In this document: in pieces, positions 47,811 through 59,330 of the stretch | Layout: each line of letters opens with the position of its first letter | Numbering within the stretch: the first letter of the stretch is position 1 | NCBI GenBank assembly: GCA_029204225.1 | Contig: CM055098.1 | Coordinates: forward strand, 20,745,097-20,809,096 | Length of the DNA: 64,000 bases | Direction of reading: 5' to 3' | Source of the DNA: Diphasiastrum complanatum | Taxonomy: Eukaryota; Streptophyta; Lycopodiopsida; Lycopodiales; Lycopodiaceae | The notes under the pieces: generated by a model | What the model saw: only the letters and a program-made list of their open reading frames with translations | Database searches by the model: none | What the model was told of the DNA's origin: nothing | Made by a program: the position numbers and the translations under genes

Positions 47811-49144
47811 CTAGTAATCTGCTGCCATGAAAGCTGCAAAAACAATGACTAATGTTAGCCCTTTGATGCAAATATAAGTCAGCTCAATTGTTCAGCTTGT
47901 CAAATAGACTGATAGCCTACAGTTCAGAAACTATAGAACATTTCTCAACTCTTTTGCGGTACTACTTAACATGTTTTGATATTTAATAATCAATGGAACA
48001 GTAACAGGCTACAGCAAAGTCTTTCAAGGTTACCTGCTGTTGAGAGAGCCCATCTGCTATCAAAGCTAGCCGTCCAGAAGAAGTATCCTTTCAAACCCTT
48101 CTGTTTGGCATATCTGACTTTCTTGAAGATGGAAACTGGATCATCGAACCCAATCCATAAATTATCAGCATAACAATATGTTGTTACAGTTGCTTTATCG
48201 AAGACAACTGTGGCATGCTTATCCAGAATGAACTTCACAATATCAGAGAAGACTGGGGTAGCATCTCCAGGTCCTGGCCCAACAGCAGGTGCCCCAATGC
48301 CATTGTCTGATTTATTTTGCAATATCCATGAATGCCCATACATTGCAAGCCCAAGAACTGCTTTTTCTGGGGGCAAGCCTGCTCCGATCCAAGTAGCAAT
48401 GCCGTGATCAGTGTTTATTGGGCTGCGAGCATCAAAAAGAGCTGTGTGTACTCCAGTTGTGTGGGGTTCCCAGCTTCCATGGTAATCAAATGCCATAATA
48501 TTCACCCAGTCTAGATTGGCAGTTATAGATGCAATTGGGTAGCTTCCTTCCCCAACGTATTGTAATTTTGAGGAATAATAAACAGCTGCAGTGAGAAGAA
48601 GAGGGGGATGCATAGATTGTGCTGCTTCTAGCACTGTGGCCTTCCTCCATTCAGAAAACAAAATCCCCAAGTTGGTCATGTCTGTGGCAGACTGGGGAAA
48701 TTCCCAATCAAGATCAAGACCATCAAAATGAAATTTCCTTGCCAAAGCAATGCTGCTGTCTATGAAGATTTTGCGAGAGGCTGCGCCGCTAACCATATTT
48801 GAGAAGCTCTTCCAGTCTGAACCGCCTCCTCCAATTGAGATAAGTGTCTTGACAAAGGGGTTGCTTGCACGAACTATGGATGAGAAATTGGCAATCTGGC
48901 CCTGATCTGAGGATGGTGGTAAAAACTGAAAGGTATTGCTATCCAATGTAGCAAAGGCATAGAGCAGGTGAGTAAAATATTTCGCATCGATGGATGATGA
49001 TGTATATTTGTCGGCAGCATATGCTGGCCAATAGGCTACCTTTACGGCTGAGCTTCTTTGATGAAAGGCATGACCAGATGCTGGCAATAAAGATAGAAAC
49101 AAAAGTAGCATGGAATATCCCGTAACCTGGTGCAGTGCAGCCAT
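47811..49144 (-). CDS. Class V (GH18) chitinase, secreted
   Basis: Glycoside hydrolase family 18 enzyme expected to cut chitin or related GlcNAc polymers outside the cell, usually in defence. It has a signal peptide ([20 protein letters not shown], cleavage near residue 26), the catalytic motif DGLDLDWEF (D141, D144, D146, catalytic E148), SIGGGG at 103-108, MAFDYHG at 217-223 and YFFW at 354-357. Proposed exons: 49144-48034 and 47833-47811; the splice (GCAG|GTAACC, then TTGCAG|CTTTC) adds AFMAADY and stops, giving 377 residues. Unspliced, the frame would run to 47990 (384 residues) with an unrelated tail. The gene is convergent with ATP11 and its frame is intact. Confidence 0.92.
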
Positions 49145-49280
49145 GGACGAGTTTGGTTTGTACTAGCTGAATTGCTCAGAGACAAAGGAGAACTGCGGAG
49201 GCCTGGCTCCTTACTATCGTTTCTTGTAATTAATCAAGGGGGCAGGTAGCCTTTTGTCAAATGATCAAAGAGAAGTCTTC

Positions 49281-49287
49281 CTTTATA
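49281..49287 (-). promoter_or_regulatory. Candidate TATA box of the chitinase
   Basis: TATAAAG on the minus strand about 137 bases upstream of the ATG. A W-box core (TTGACC, complement of 49302-49307) lies just upstream of it and another TTGAC at about 49255; W-boxes bind WRKY factors in plant defence genes. Both are inferences from short motifs. Confidence 0.4.
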
Positions 49288-49309
49288 GGCGACGCGAATA
49301 GGGTCAAAG

Positions 49310-50290
49310 CAAAGAAACTTCAAGGCTCAGTTGAATTTGCGCCCGTTAACATTGATTTCTGCAAGAGTTTGAGGTTGACTTGGATATCTGGAAGCAGTTT
49401 ATTGATTGCGGTGAGGTGTGGCCACTACCTCCATGACATGAAGCTGAAAAAGAAACTGCGTGCCACGCAATGGCAAATATATCCTATAGTGGATAATGAG
49501 CGCTTTGTGCTCATGAAATCCAATCTCCACATGTGTGCGCACACAGGTAAGCCCACCGGCAAAGCTCAAATTCTCTCTCTGTCTCTATCTAGGTAAGGGT
49601 TCTAGAAATACAGGAAATCAGGATCCCATGATTTCTGTTGACGTTTTTGTGGGTAGAGCCCAGATTCTCCACTTTCATATCCAGAGGCAGATCCAGCAAA
49701 CAAGCTACCCTACCCACTTAGCTGCATCACCGAGTTCTGACTTTTGCTATAAACGAAATTCCACTGTACAGCATCAAAAGTTTGACTTATATCAAAAGCT
49801 GATCATTTTCCATCTATGGTGGCTCATTGGAAAGCTGTTTTTGTGCAAAGAAAATTAAGAGAAGCATACATCCAAATGCAGAACTCGGATCCACGTGATT
49901 TGATATTTACGGGGAGCTAGAGAGAGGAAGGGAGAAAAATCAGAGGATCTTAATGGCCAATAAGACACATGAGATAGTTGGTAATGTTCACAAACCGGGG
50001 ATGAGACAGAATATGGCTTTGGGTCAATTGATGCTCTTAGGTCCTTCCATGACCATGTGCTGGCCAAATCGGCATAAACGGAATTAAGCTATTCTTATTC
50101 CAATGTTACAATTCGAGAGTCAAAAGTTTAAGCTTTAGTTTTTAAAGTAGAAGCATAAATAACAAGAGTTTAATCTTCAAGCCAAATATAATTGGAGTGA
50201 CCAAAGCCTCACATCATTATTTGAGTAAAAAAAATTTCATCTACTTGTCATTTTTGCTTTGAAACAAAATTTACAATTTGGACATCGAGT
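49310..50290. other. Upstream region, no gene seen
   Basis: Open frames here (for example 49261-49596) have no recognisable domain and overlap the chitinase promoter region. Nothing further is supported. Confidence 0.5.
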
Positions 50291-50305
50291 GATATTTTTT
50301 TTATA

Positions 50306-52930
50306 ATGACTTCTTTTGTCATGTACAGAGTATTGAAAAACAAAATTCTCCCAAAAGGGAATGTCATGCCTGAGACAAGAGATGAGGCACGAAAGATGTT
50401 GACTAACATCGGGATGGACTACAAGCAGTATCATGCATGTCCAAAAGATTGTATTTTATATCGAGGAAGGTATGAATCACTCAAGAAATGTCCCATTTGT
50501 GATACTCCTCGATATAAAGATGATTTGCAAAGGGCAACCATTCCGTGCAAAGTTTTACGACATTTTCCAGTAATTCCACGATTGCAACGTTTATTTCGTT
50601 GTAAATCTCTTGCACAACTTATGGACTGACATGCACACCATACATCTATGGATGGGATGATGAGGGTACTTTCAGATTCACCTACATGGAAACACATCAA
50701 CAAAGAGTATCCAAGCTTTGCCAATGAGTCAAGAAATGTGAGATTTGGTCTTGCAACAGATGGTGTGAACCCCTTTGCTGTACGAGCAACTACGTGGTCC
50801 ATTTGGCCTGTTTGCTTGGTAAGTTATAATATTCCTCCTTGGTTGAGTACAAAAAAGGGACACATTATGTTGGCACTTTTAATTCTTGGCCAACGCAAGG
50901 TTAAGAACATGGATGTTTATCTTGAGCCGCTTATTGACGAGTTGGAAGATTTGTGGAAGGGGATAAAAGCATATGACATTTCGCGCCCCTTACATGAGAG
51001 GGAGTTTACACTACATGCCATTGTAATGTGGACAATGCATGACTATCCAGGATTAGGTGAATGCTCAGGTAATCATTCAAATAATGTCTATCTTGTGTAC
51101 ATAGGAGTTTGTTTACAGTTACATACAACTAGTAATTCTTGACATTTACATGATATACTACAATGGCTATAATTATTCTTTGACACATATTTTTTTTAAT
51201 AGTGATTGATAGTATCCATTTGTTGGGAGACACTCATAGAAGAGGTTTTGGAGGAAGACTTGAGAGAGAGATGCCTCCAAAGAGGATGTCCGTGAAAGAT
51301 TGGCGAATACTATGGGAGGAATCTAAAGCAAAGCCAATTGATGGTATGAAAACATTATCTATATTTCATCGTTTGGAATATTGGAATAACCTTTTCATTA
51401 ATCACCTACTTGATTCCATGCACATATTTTAAAATGTGGGTGAATCTATTTGGAAACACTTGATTGGTGAAAAAGATACCATTGCTGCAAGGCATTGATT
51501 CTACATTCTTGAACACTTGTTGTTAGAATAAACTTTTTACAACCGACAAAGAGTTGAGAAGAAATCCTTTTGGAATGTCATGTGAGAACTAGCCCCACTA
51601 TCAATCAACCATGTGTCATTGGAGTAGCTCTTGCTTGTTGGTGTAGATGCCATCAAGGATGAGTTAACTTCATCCTCATAATCCTCCTCCTTCTCAAGAG
51701 TAAGGTTGCCTTGCTTGCTCTCACCTTGTGCATTCTTCTTTTTGTAGCACTCGGATGCAAAGTGTCCCTTCTTTCCACAAAAGAAGCACTTTTGTTTGGC
51801 TTTGTCTTTCTTCTTTACTTTAGAGCTTGATGCTTCATCATCACTCTCGGCCTCCATGCTTTGGAACTTTTCCTTGGACTTCATTTTGCCTTTGCTTGAG
51901 AAGTTAACCTTCTCATCTCCATCATGTAGATTCAAGGAATCAATCCTTTGTCTCACATGTAGGATCGTAAGATGATTCAATTCATCTATCCATTGTCAAT
52001 TCGTGGGTGCTTGTCAAAAGATATTTGTGAGACCATATACAAACTATCAATCATTGTCAGGTATTTACATGTACTTGGTGCATTTTTCTATTTAGTATTT
52101 ATTGATTGGAAATTCAAATAGACATAAAATGGATTGAATATGTTGCAGATGGATGTGTTCAAAAGAAATCCGTGAGCTGGATCTTCACAAGAGACATGAG
52201 GATATGGTGGAGATTGTGTGCATGTTTGAGAGATATTTTCCGACTTCCATCATGGACTCACAAGTGCATTTATTGGTGCACTTGGTTGAAGAAGTTTCTA
52301 TTGTTGGTCCATTGCACACTAGGTATAAGTGCATAAATTATCTTTTGCATGTGTATTTAAACTAAATCAATTGATACACGAACTCATTAAATAAAACACT
52401 TATTTTTAACCATTTGTGGCTTTTTAGGTGGATGTTCTTTATGGAAAGGTACATGAAAGTCTTAAAAGATTTTGTGCATTAAAAGGCAAGGCCTGAAGGT
52501 AGCATGTTAGAGGGATGGTTAGTACATGAATCTCTCTTTTATGTTACTGAAATTTTGCACCAACTACATCCATCTGCTCCACTATTGTGGCGTGATGAGG
52601 AAGCCGAAGAGGTAACTAGTGAAAAACCTCAAGGGATAGAAAGGTCCATAGGTTGACACCCTTCCAACGAGAAAAAATTTCTACATTCATGCTTTATAAT
52701 CGTGGAGTTATGGATAAATGGTTAGACCTATATGAAGAAGAAAAAAAGAGAGGGCCTTGTATAGAGAGCACTAACGACAGAATAGAGGTAGATACATGGC
52801 CTCAAGTTCACATGATTTTGAGCCATTGCCCAAGCAATGCACTATAGAGTGGATGCATGACACACTACAAAAAGCAACAAAAGAGGGACAAAAAATATCA
52901 AATGCAGAATGGGACTTTGCAAGAGGATGC
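50306..52930 (+). pseudogene. CACTA (En/Spm) transposase Tnp2, broken
   Basis: Plus-strand Tnp2 remnant: DYKQYHACPKDCILYRGRYE, KVLRHFPVIPRLQRLFRCKS, stop at 50627 (Trp expected), then RFGLATDGVNPFAVR, SYNIPPWLSTKKGHIMLALL, KNMDVYLEPLIDELEDLW, WTMHDYPGLGECSG and a probable intron (CAG|GTAATC at 51068 to AATAG near 51202). After it: FGGRLEREMPPKRMSVKDWR, LDSMHIF, a stop, NVGESIWKHLIGEKDT. A copia fragment then interrupts. The DUF4218 part follows from about 52160: LDLHKRHEDMVEIVCMFERY, PEGSMLEGWLVHESLF, LHPSAPLLWRDEEAEE. The tail includes IEWMHDTLQKATKEGQKISN. No CACTA ends were found. Confidence 0.8.
51498..52020 (-). pseudogene. Copia gag/protease fragment inside Tnp2
   Basis: Minus-strand frame (51980-51537) with a Lys/Ser/Glu-rich linker, CCHC knuckle CFFCGKKGHFASEC, and protease motif TWLIDSGASSHMTFQKDFF. 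It lies exactly between two parts of the CACTA Tnp2 gene, so it was inserted there or brought in by rearrangement. Boundaries are approximate; no LTR or target duplication was seen. Confidence 0.8.
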
Positions 52931-53065
52931 GAATGGAAGGTATTATTTTTTAGATACTTTATTATTAGAACATTCTTGTTTATAGCAATATTTGTTTAAT
53001 CATTTTGAAATACCATGTTCATTCACAATGATCATTTATGAGATTCATGTTTGTCATGTGGCAGT

Positions 53066-53795
53066 AAAAATGACAGAAGCAGAAAAAGTCCAAGTAGTCT
53101 ACATCGAATCAGAAACCGACTCAAAGTCAAGAACAATCATCAAATCCACATTTGTCGAAGAAGAAGATGTTTTGCAGGTATTGCAAGTGCAATAATCATG
53201 AGATCCAGGATTGCTGAATTCTCAAAGCAAAGAATGCAGCCAAGCAACCTGATCAACAAGCAAATACAGTTACAGCATCTCCTGAAGTTGAAATGGACGA
53301 AGGCGCTTTTATGGTCAAAGACAAATACGCGAATTCGGATGATTTGTGATTTCTGGATTCCGGAGCTACTCAAGATATGACCAATCATCATGAGATTTTC
53401 CATTTCTATATGTCTTACAACAGAAAGAAGTATGTTCATCTTGGTGATGATAGCACTCTCACTATCGAAGGTAAAGGTACTGTAAGATTAAGATTCCAGC
53501 ATGAGCAATTCAAACTATTGTCAAGTCTTGTATGTTTCTAAACTCTCTACAAATCTGTTATCAGTAAGTAGAATTACAGATTTAGGTCATAAGGTGGAGG
53601 TTGAATCTAACCAATGCAGAATTATCGATAGAAACAATAAGATCCTTACACTCGTCAAGAGGCATGGATACTTATATAGATTGGCACATTGTTACTCTGA
53701 TTCTAATCAAGCCTTGAAAACCTCTATTCTTGTCAATAAAGCATTACTATGGCATCATCGCTTAGGACACTTGAATTATGCAGATGGAATTTCGC
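53066..53795 (+). pseudogene. Copia element E, gag/protease part
   Basis: Plus-strand remnant of the same family as element B. It has CRYCKCNNHEIQDC (intact knuckle), EVEMDEGAFMVKDKYANSDD, FLDSGATQDMTNHHEIF (protease), YVHLGDDSTLTIEGKGTVRL and LWHHRLGHLNYADGIS. Stops and shifts break it. It is cut at 53796 by the LTR of element D and resumes at 60466. Confidence 0.8.
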
Positions 53796-54993
53796 TGATG
53801 GAAAATTCTCAAGGATGAAGGCCGGATAGAGCCAATTTGGTAGGAGTAGCTACTGTACTGACTACGGTCTAATTATCTTCCAAGCCCCAGATCACTTCTA
53901 ACGATCTGTTGTAGATTAAATTTGTAAACAACAGATAACGTTGAGTAAAACACTAGCGGAAAGATATCTACTGCTAGCATGCATTCCAATATTGTAGATC
54001 ATACACATCACAGAACATAGCACTGAGAAAATCACTTCTATTATTAGAGCTGAATTTACAATATTTTCTTGAGCGTTGTCTGTTTCTCAGATCAGCGCAT
54101 TGGCGCAAGAGAGATGTTCTCTCTCACGAATAATATGACTAGCTACTGCTAATATGTAAAAATTAACTCTGGAGCTATCTCTTCTGTGTCCGTGACTATA
54201 TTAGTCTAGATTTGTGATCTCCTTCTTATGTGATCAATCCAGGGAACTGATTAAGTTAAGAGATCTAATGAAAAGAAATGCATTAGGCTTAATCAAAACT
54301 GATTCTAGTTTTCCATCACTGTTCTCCGTGCATTAGCCGCCTTCTGCCCGTTACACATGCCTTCACGTCGTAGACCTTCGTAATTTGCCAAAAGACACTT
54401 TTTGTGATTTTAAGGGCAATGTTGTCTTTTCAAGGACAGTGTCGCTTTTTCAAGGTCACCTTTGATTTTATTCAGAAGGCATTTGGCGATAGTGTCGCTT
54501 TTTTTCGAATGGCGAAATATGCGACAATTGGCCAAAAAATGTTTCTAAGGCATTTGGAGATAGTGTCGTTTTTTTCCCAAAAGGTGAAAAACGCGACAAT
54601 ATCGCTTTTTCTTGAAAGGCAAAAAAGTCGACAATAGGGCGAAAACCAGTTCTAAGGTCAGTGTCACATTTCTAAGGGCAGTGTCGCATTTCTAAGGGCA
54701 AGTGTCACTTTTTTCCGAAATGCAAAAAATGCGACAGTAGGCCAAAAAACATTTCTAAGGCATTTAAAGACGGTGTCACCTTTTTCGCAAAAATGCAAAA
54801 AATGTGACAATGTCGGGAGACTTGGTGAAAATCATTATCTAAGTGTTTTTGACTTAGGGATGAATTTTCCTCATGACCCAAAAATGCAAACTGTGCGAAA
54901 CATAGTTCAAAATGCACAGTCGCTAAAAACAGCAAAGGAAAAACTACGGAAAAATGCTAAGGCTTTGAAAGATAGAAACTCTTAGTTTCTTCA
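53796..54993 (-). repeat. 3' LTR of element D
   Basis: Runs TGATGGAAAATTCTC to CTTAGTTTCTTCA. Its right half (about 54400-54880) holds repeated modules in which TGTCGC and GCGACA face each other across T-rich/A-rich arms. Confidence 0.88.
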
Positions 54994-55010
54994 GCTCTCT
55001 CTCAAAGCTG

Positions 55011-58000
55011 GTATTTTTTTTAGCTCCCTCTCAAAGCTGTTTATCAAAAATTGTCTTGTCAAGAGGCTTTGTGAAGATATTAGCCACCATTTGTTTCGTT
55101 GGAACAAACTCGGTCTTCAGCCTGTCTTTCTCAACCAGATCTCTTATTAGATGATATCTGATAGCAATGTGTTTCATCTTGGAATGAAACACTGGATCCT
55201 TCGTCAGATGAATGGCGGATGTATTATCCATAAACAGTAGTAGCGGCTCGTTGGAGTTCTCTCTCAGTCCGTCAAGGAACTGTTTGAGCCATGTAAGCTC
55301 ATTCGCCATCCTGGCTGTTGTAACATACTCTGCTTCGTAGGATGATTGTGCAGTTATGGTCTACTTCATGGTGATCCACATCATAGTTGCACCAGCTGCT
55401 ATTGTGCATCCTCTTGAGATGCTTTTGCAGTCATCTTTCAGGGATGCCCAGCTTGCATCGTTGCAAGATCTGATTAGGAATCCTTCATGATGAGAGAAAC
55501 ACAACCCATAATCCTTCATTTTTTGAAGGTATTGCAGAATCCTTTTGACGAGCTTCCAATGCATAGAGACTAGATTGATATTGAATTGGCTCATCCTAAA
55601 AACTAAGTAGGCAATGTCGGGCCGTGTATTATCTACCAGATATATGAGTGATCTGATCAGCCTCCTGTAGGGCATGTTCTACATGGCTTCCTGCTCTTCT
55701 GCATTCTGCGGATAGTCTTGCTTCATTAGAATCATTCCAGCTACCATTGGCGTATTAGCTCCCTTGCAATCTGTCATCTGAAAATCGTCAATGATTTTTT
55801 GATGTATCTTGACTGGTGAAGATACAGCTTTCCTTCATCAAGATCTCAGTCAATCTGCAATCCTAGGTAGCATCTTGCTTTCCCTAGGTTTAATATTTCA
55901 AAATGCTATGAAATATCATGCTTCACCTGAGCAATCAGCTCGTTGTTTCTAGACAGTATCAAAGTGTCATCAACGTATACAACAATGATTATGAGTTTTC
56001 CATCTGTGACCTTTGTATAGACATTGTAGTCGATCATCAATGATTGAAATCCTAAGGATCTGAGGGTGTGATCCTTCTTCTTATACCACTACCTGGCAGA
56101 CTGCTTCAGTCCGTATATGCTTCTTTGCATTCAGCAAGCATAGTTGGCAAAGCGTGAGCAGATGAATCCTGGTGGTTGGTCCATATAGACCTCCTCACTC
56201 AACTCGCCATGTAGGAAGCCGATCTTTTCATCCACTATGTGGATCTTGAGACTGTATGTTGCTGCATAAGCAAATAGCAGGCGTAAGGACGAATGGTCTA
56301 CGACTGGAGAAAAGGTTTCAGTATAGTCAACACCATACTTCCGAGAGAAACCTTTTGCTACCAATTTGGCCTTGTACTTTGGTACGTTGCCATCAAGTCT
56401 ATACTTGTATTTAAAAATCCATTTGCACTTTACAGTCTTCCCATCTGTTGGCAATGGCTCCAGATTCCAAACATTGTTCTGCTCCATGGAATTTATCTCG
56501 TCTTCCATCGCTTTAGTCCACTTGTCCTTATCTGGACAGCTGATAGATTTCTCATATATTTGAGGTTCTCTGCCAGATCCACAAAATTCTTCTGATACTG
56601 AAGATGAGCTGTCAAGGACAAATCTGACTGGTGCTCTTCTTTCTCTCGTGGATCTTCTTGGAGTGTCTGAAGTCAGATCGATGGCCTTGCCTTTGTCAAG
56701 TCTCTTGTCTTTGTTGGCTGCTGAACTGTGATGAGTAGCAGGTGTCCTGGGTATAGGTTGCATGTCTTGCTGCTCATCATCTGAACAGTCACTCTGTCCA
56801 TTTGGAATTTAAACATCTTGCTTCTGATGCTCAGGGTCCACTCCCTCTATTGATGTTGGCAGGTCATAATAGCCTCTGGTCAAAATTTCGTAGCCAACTG
56901 GATCTCCGTTAGCCATTGTCTTTGACTCATCAAATATGACATCTCTGACAGTCTTGATCTGTCTGCTGTCAACAGGCATGTAGATCCTATAGTATGATGA
57001 ATTAACATCATATCCTACGAGGAATCCCTGCTTCACCTTTTCATCCACCTTTTTTTTTTTTTGATTTGGAATGTGGGCATATGCGACACATCCAAAAATG
57101 CGCACATGTGTCAGACTTGGTTTGTTGCCCCACCAAACCTTTTGTGGCATGATATGTACAACACTAGATCTACATGTCCTATTTTGTGGGTAGTTGGTTG
57201 TAGCTACTTCTTCAGCCCATAGAAATTTTGATGCCTTTGAATAGGCCATCATGGATCTTGTAGCTTCCATGAGGGTCCAATTTCTCCTCTCTGCCACACC
57301 ATTGTGTTCTGGTGTGTAGGCTGTAGTCTTCAAGTGAAGTATGTCTTTATTGGTACAATATTCTACAAAGCATTTGCAGACATATTCTCCTCTTCTGTTT
57401 GTTCTCAACTGCTTCACTTTCTTGTTAGTCCATTTATCAGCCCAATTCACGAAGTCTATGAATTTGTCCAGGGCCTCAGACTTGTTGTGGATAAAGTACA
57501 CAGCTGCAAACTGCTGAAGTCGTCAATAAAAGTGATGTAGTACTTTGAACCTCCTAGGGAGACCACATAAACGGTCCACAGATGTCAAAGTGTACTAGTT
57601 CCAAGAGTTCTTTCATTCTGAAAGAGTCCTTGGTGAATGGTATACGTGACATCTTGTCTTTGTTACAAGCATCGCAGGACTTCAAGCATGCTGCATCTTT
57701 GATATTGACTCCAGTAAATGCTCCGCTCCGGTTAGCGTTGTATAGAGCAACGGTATTCATGTGATACAGTCTTCTGTGCCATACAATATCCATCAATTCA
57801 TTGATCTGGTGAGCTTGTTCTGAAGGTACTCGGATCCTGAGGTGAAATAGATTCCCCATTCTCTTTCTTGTGGTGATGAGATGAGTGGTTGCGAATTCAA
57901 CCACTTCACAAGTATCGTCTTCAAAGGTGATTGTCAGTCCTGCATCTACCATCTTGGCAACAGACAGTAGGTCCTTCTGAAGAGTGGGCACTTATAGAGT

Positions 58001-59226
58001 ATCATCGAGCCTTCTGTCTCTTCCTTTGGTGCTTAACCACAACGCTCTAGTTTCGCTAACTTTGTGTTTAGAAGCATCTCCCAAGATAATATATTTGGAA
58101 GATTCTGATTCTTGATAATCAGTGATCATGTGTCTTGTTGCCACGAAGCGTGACGTTGCACCTGAATAGAGAATAATTTTTTGTATATCTGAAGTTGATG
58201 TTGCATAGACATCAATACATAAGTAGGCTGCTGATTTATTGACGTTGTTGGCTCTTTCTTCGGCCATCTTGGAGGACTCGGGTTCCTCCATGTAGGATGA
58301 GCTATTGTCGCTCTCTCGTCTGCTATGAGATTTTTCGTTTCTGGGACTTTGGTAGCAATCAATAGTTGCATGACCCGTTTTGTGATAGTGGATGCACTCT
58401 ATCGTTGGTTGAGCCAACACTTGTCAACAGTGTGGCCTTCTCGTGTGCATCTCGTGCATGTCTTCTTCTCACCATCTTGTTGTCTCGGCTTATTTCTGCT
58501 CTTCCTTTTGCTTTCTTTGGCCCTCTCTGACTGCTGCTTCCGATCTTGTCTTTGGTTTGACTCCCTCTTAGGCTTGAAATTCTTCTTATGCTTCTCTTTG
58601 TTGTTGTAGAGAGCTTGATCAGAGCTATCCTTGTCATCAAGGTATTTACAAGCTTCCACCTCTTCTCTGATCTCGATTACAACCTTCTCAAGGGTCATCT
58701 TTAGATCTTTACGAGCAATGTTTGGGTCATCTGAAACGATCTTGGTAGAGCTCGCAGTAGATATGTGAGCTGCTTCTCTGTTGAGACTGCATTCTCTATT
58801 CCGAAATTGTGTAGCGAGAGGAACAGGTCCTTCATTCTTCCGATGAAGGAGGTGAGGTCTTTACCATCCCATCTCAGATTGGTCAGCTGATCTTCAAGTA
58901 GCATAATTTGGCTTTGTGATTTTGTTTGAAATCTGGTCAGCAAAGTATCCCACATTTTTCTTGCATTGGAGAGTGTGGCTAGATCAAGTGTCAAGCTATC
59001 TTCTATGGAGGAAGATAGGACAGCTACTGCCTTGTCATTTTTTTTTTCTCCATTCTCGTAGCTCCTTGCCAATGGTTGTGGGCATCTTTTCTATGCCATC
59101 AACCCAGGGCTATAGACCTTCTCCTTTCAGTATGAGAGAAGTCTTCATCTTCCATGCTAGGAAGTTTGATCCTGAAGAGTCAAGGATCATGCAGATCTTT
59201 GATTGAATGCTGCTAATGGATGCCAT
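55011..59226 (-). pseudogene. Gag-Pol of element D (broken)
   Basis: Minus strand from an ATG at 59226: Gag start (ILDSSGSNFLAWKMKTSLIL, soon followed by a stop), UBN2 region (59072-58701), CCHC knuckle CTRCTREGHTVDKC, a second degenerate knuckle CIHYHKTGHATIDC, protease ILYSGATSRFV in which the catalytic Asp is Tyr, pre-integrase DIVWHRRLYHMNTVAL, integrase (HFDICGPF, LRTNRRGEYV, HNGVAERRN), RT start (KDKWTKAMEDEINSMEQNNV, LVAKGFSRKYGVDYTE, DEKIGFLHGELSEEVYMDQP), and RNase H (DASWASLKDDCKSISRG, MDNTSAIHLTKDPVFHSK). Multiple stops lie between the pieces, notably in RT at 55700-56130. Confidence 0.88.
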
Positions 59227-59302
59227 AGCCTAAAGGAATCCAACAGAGCTCTTACTAGAGCTGACGGCTCTGATAGAGCTCAGGGCTCTGATGGAGCTCA
59301 TG

Positions 59303-59314
59303 GCTCTGATACCA
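59303..59314 (-). other. Primer-binding site of element D
   Basis: GCTCTGATACCA is the complement of TGGTATCAGAGC. About 16 bases (TTGATGGAAACTCCAC) separate it from the clear LTR match at 59331; they repeat the LTR end TGATGGAAA, so the LTR may in fact reach 59316. Confidence 0.8.
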
Positions 59315-59330
59315 TTGATGGAAACTCCAC

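Noticed and set aside
49261-49596. Open frame upstream of the chitinase
   Set aside because: Overlaps the likely chitinase promoter and has no domain.
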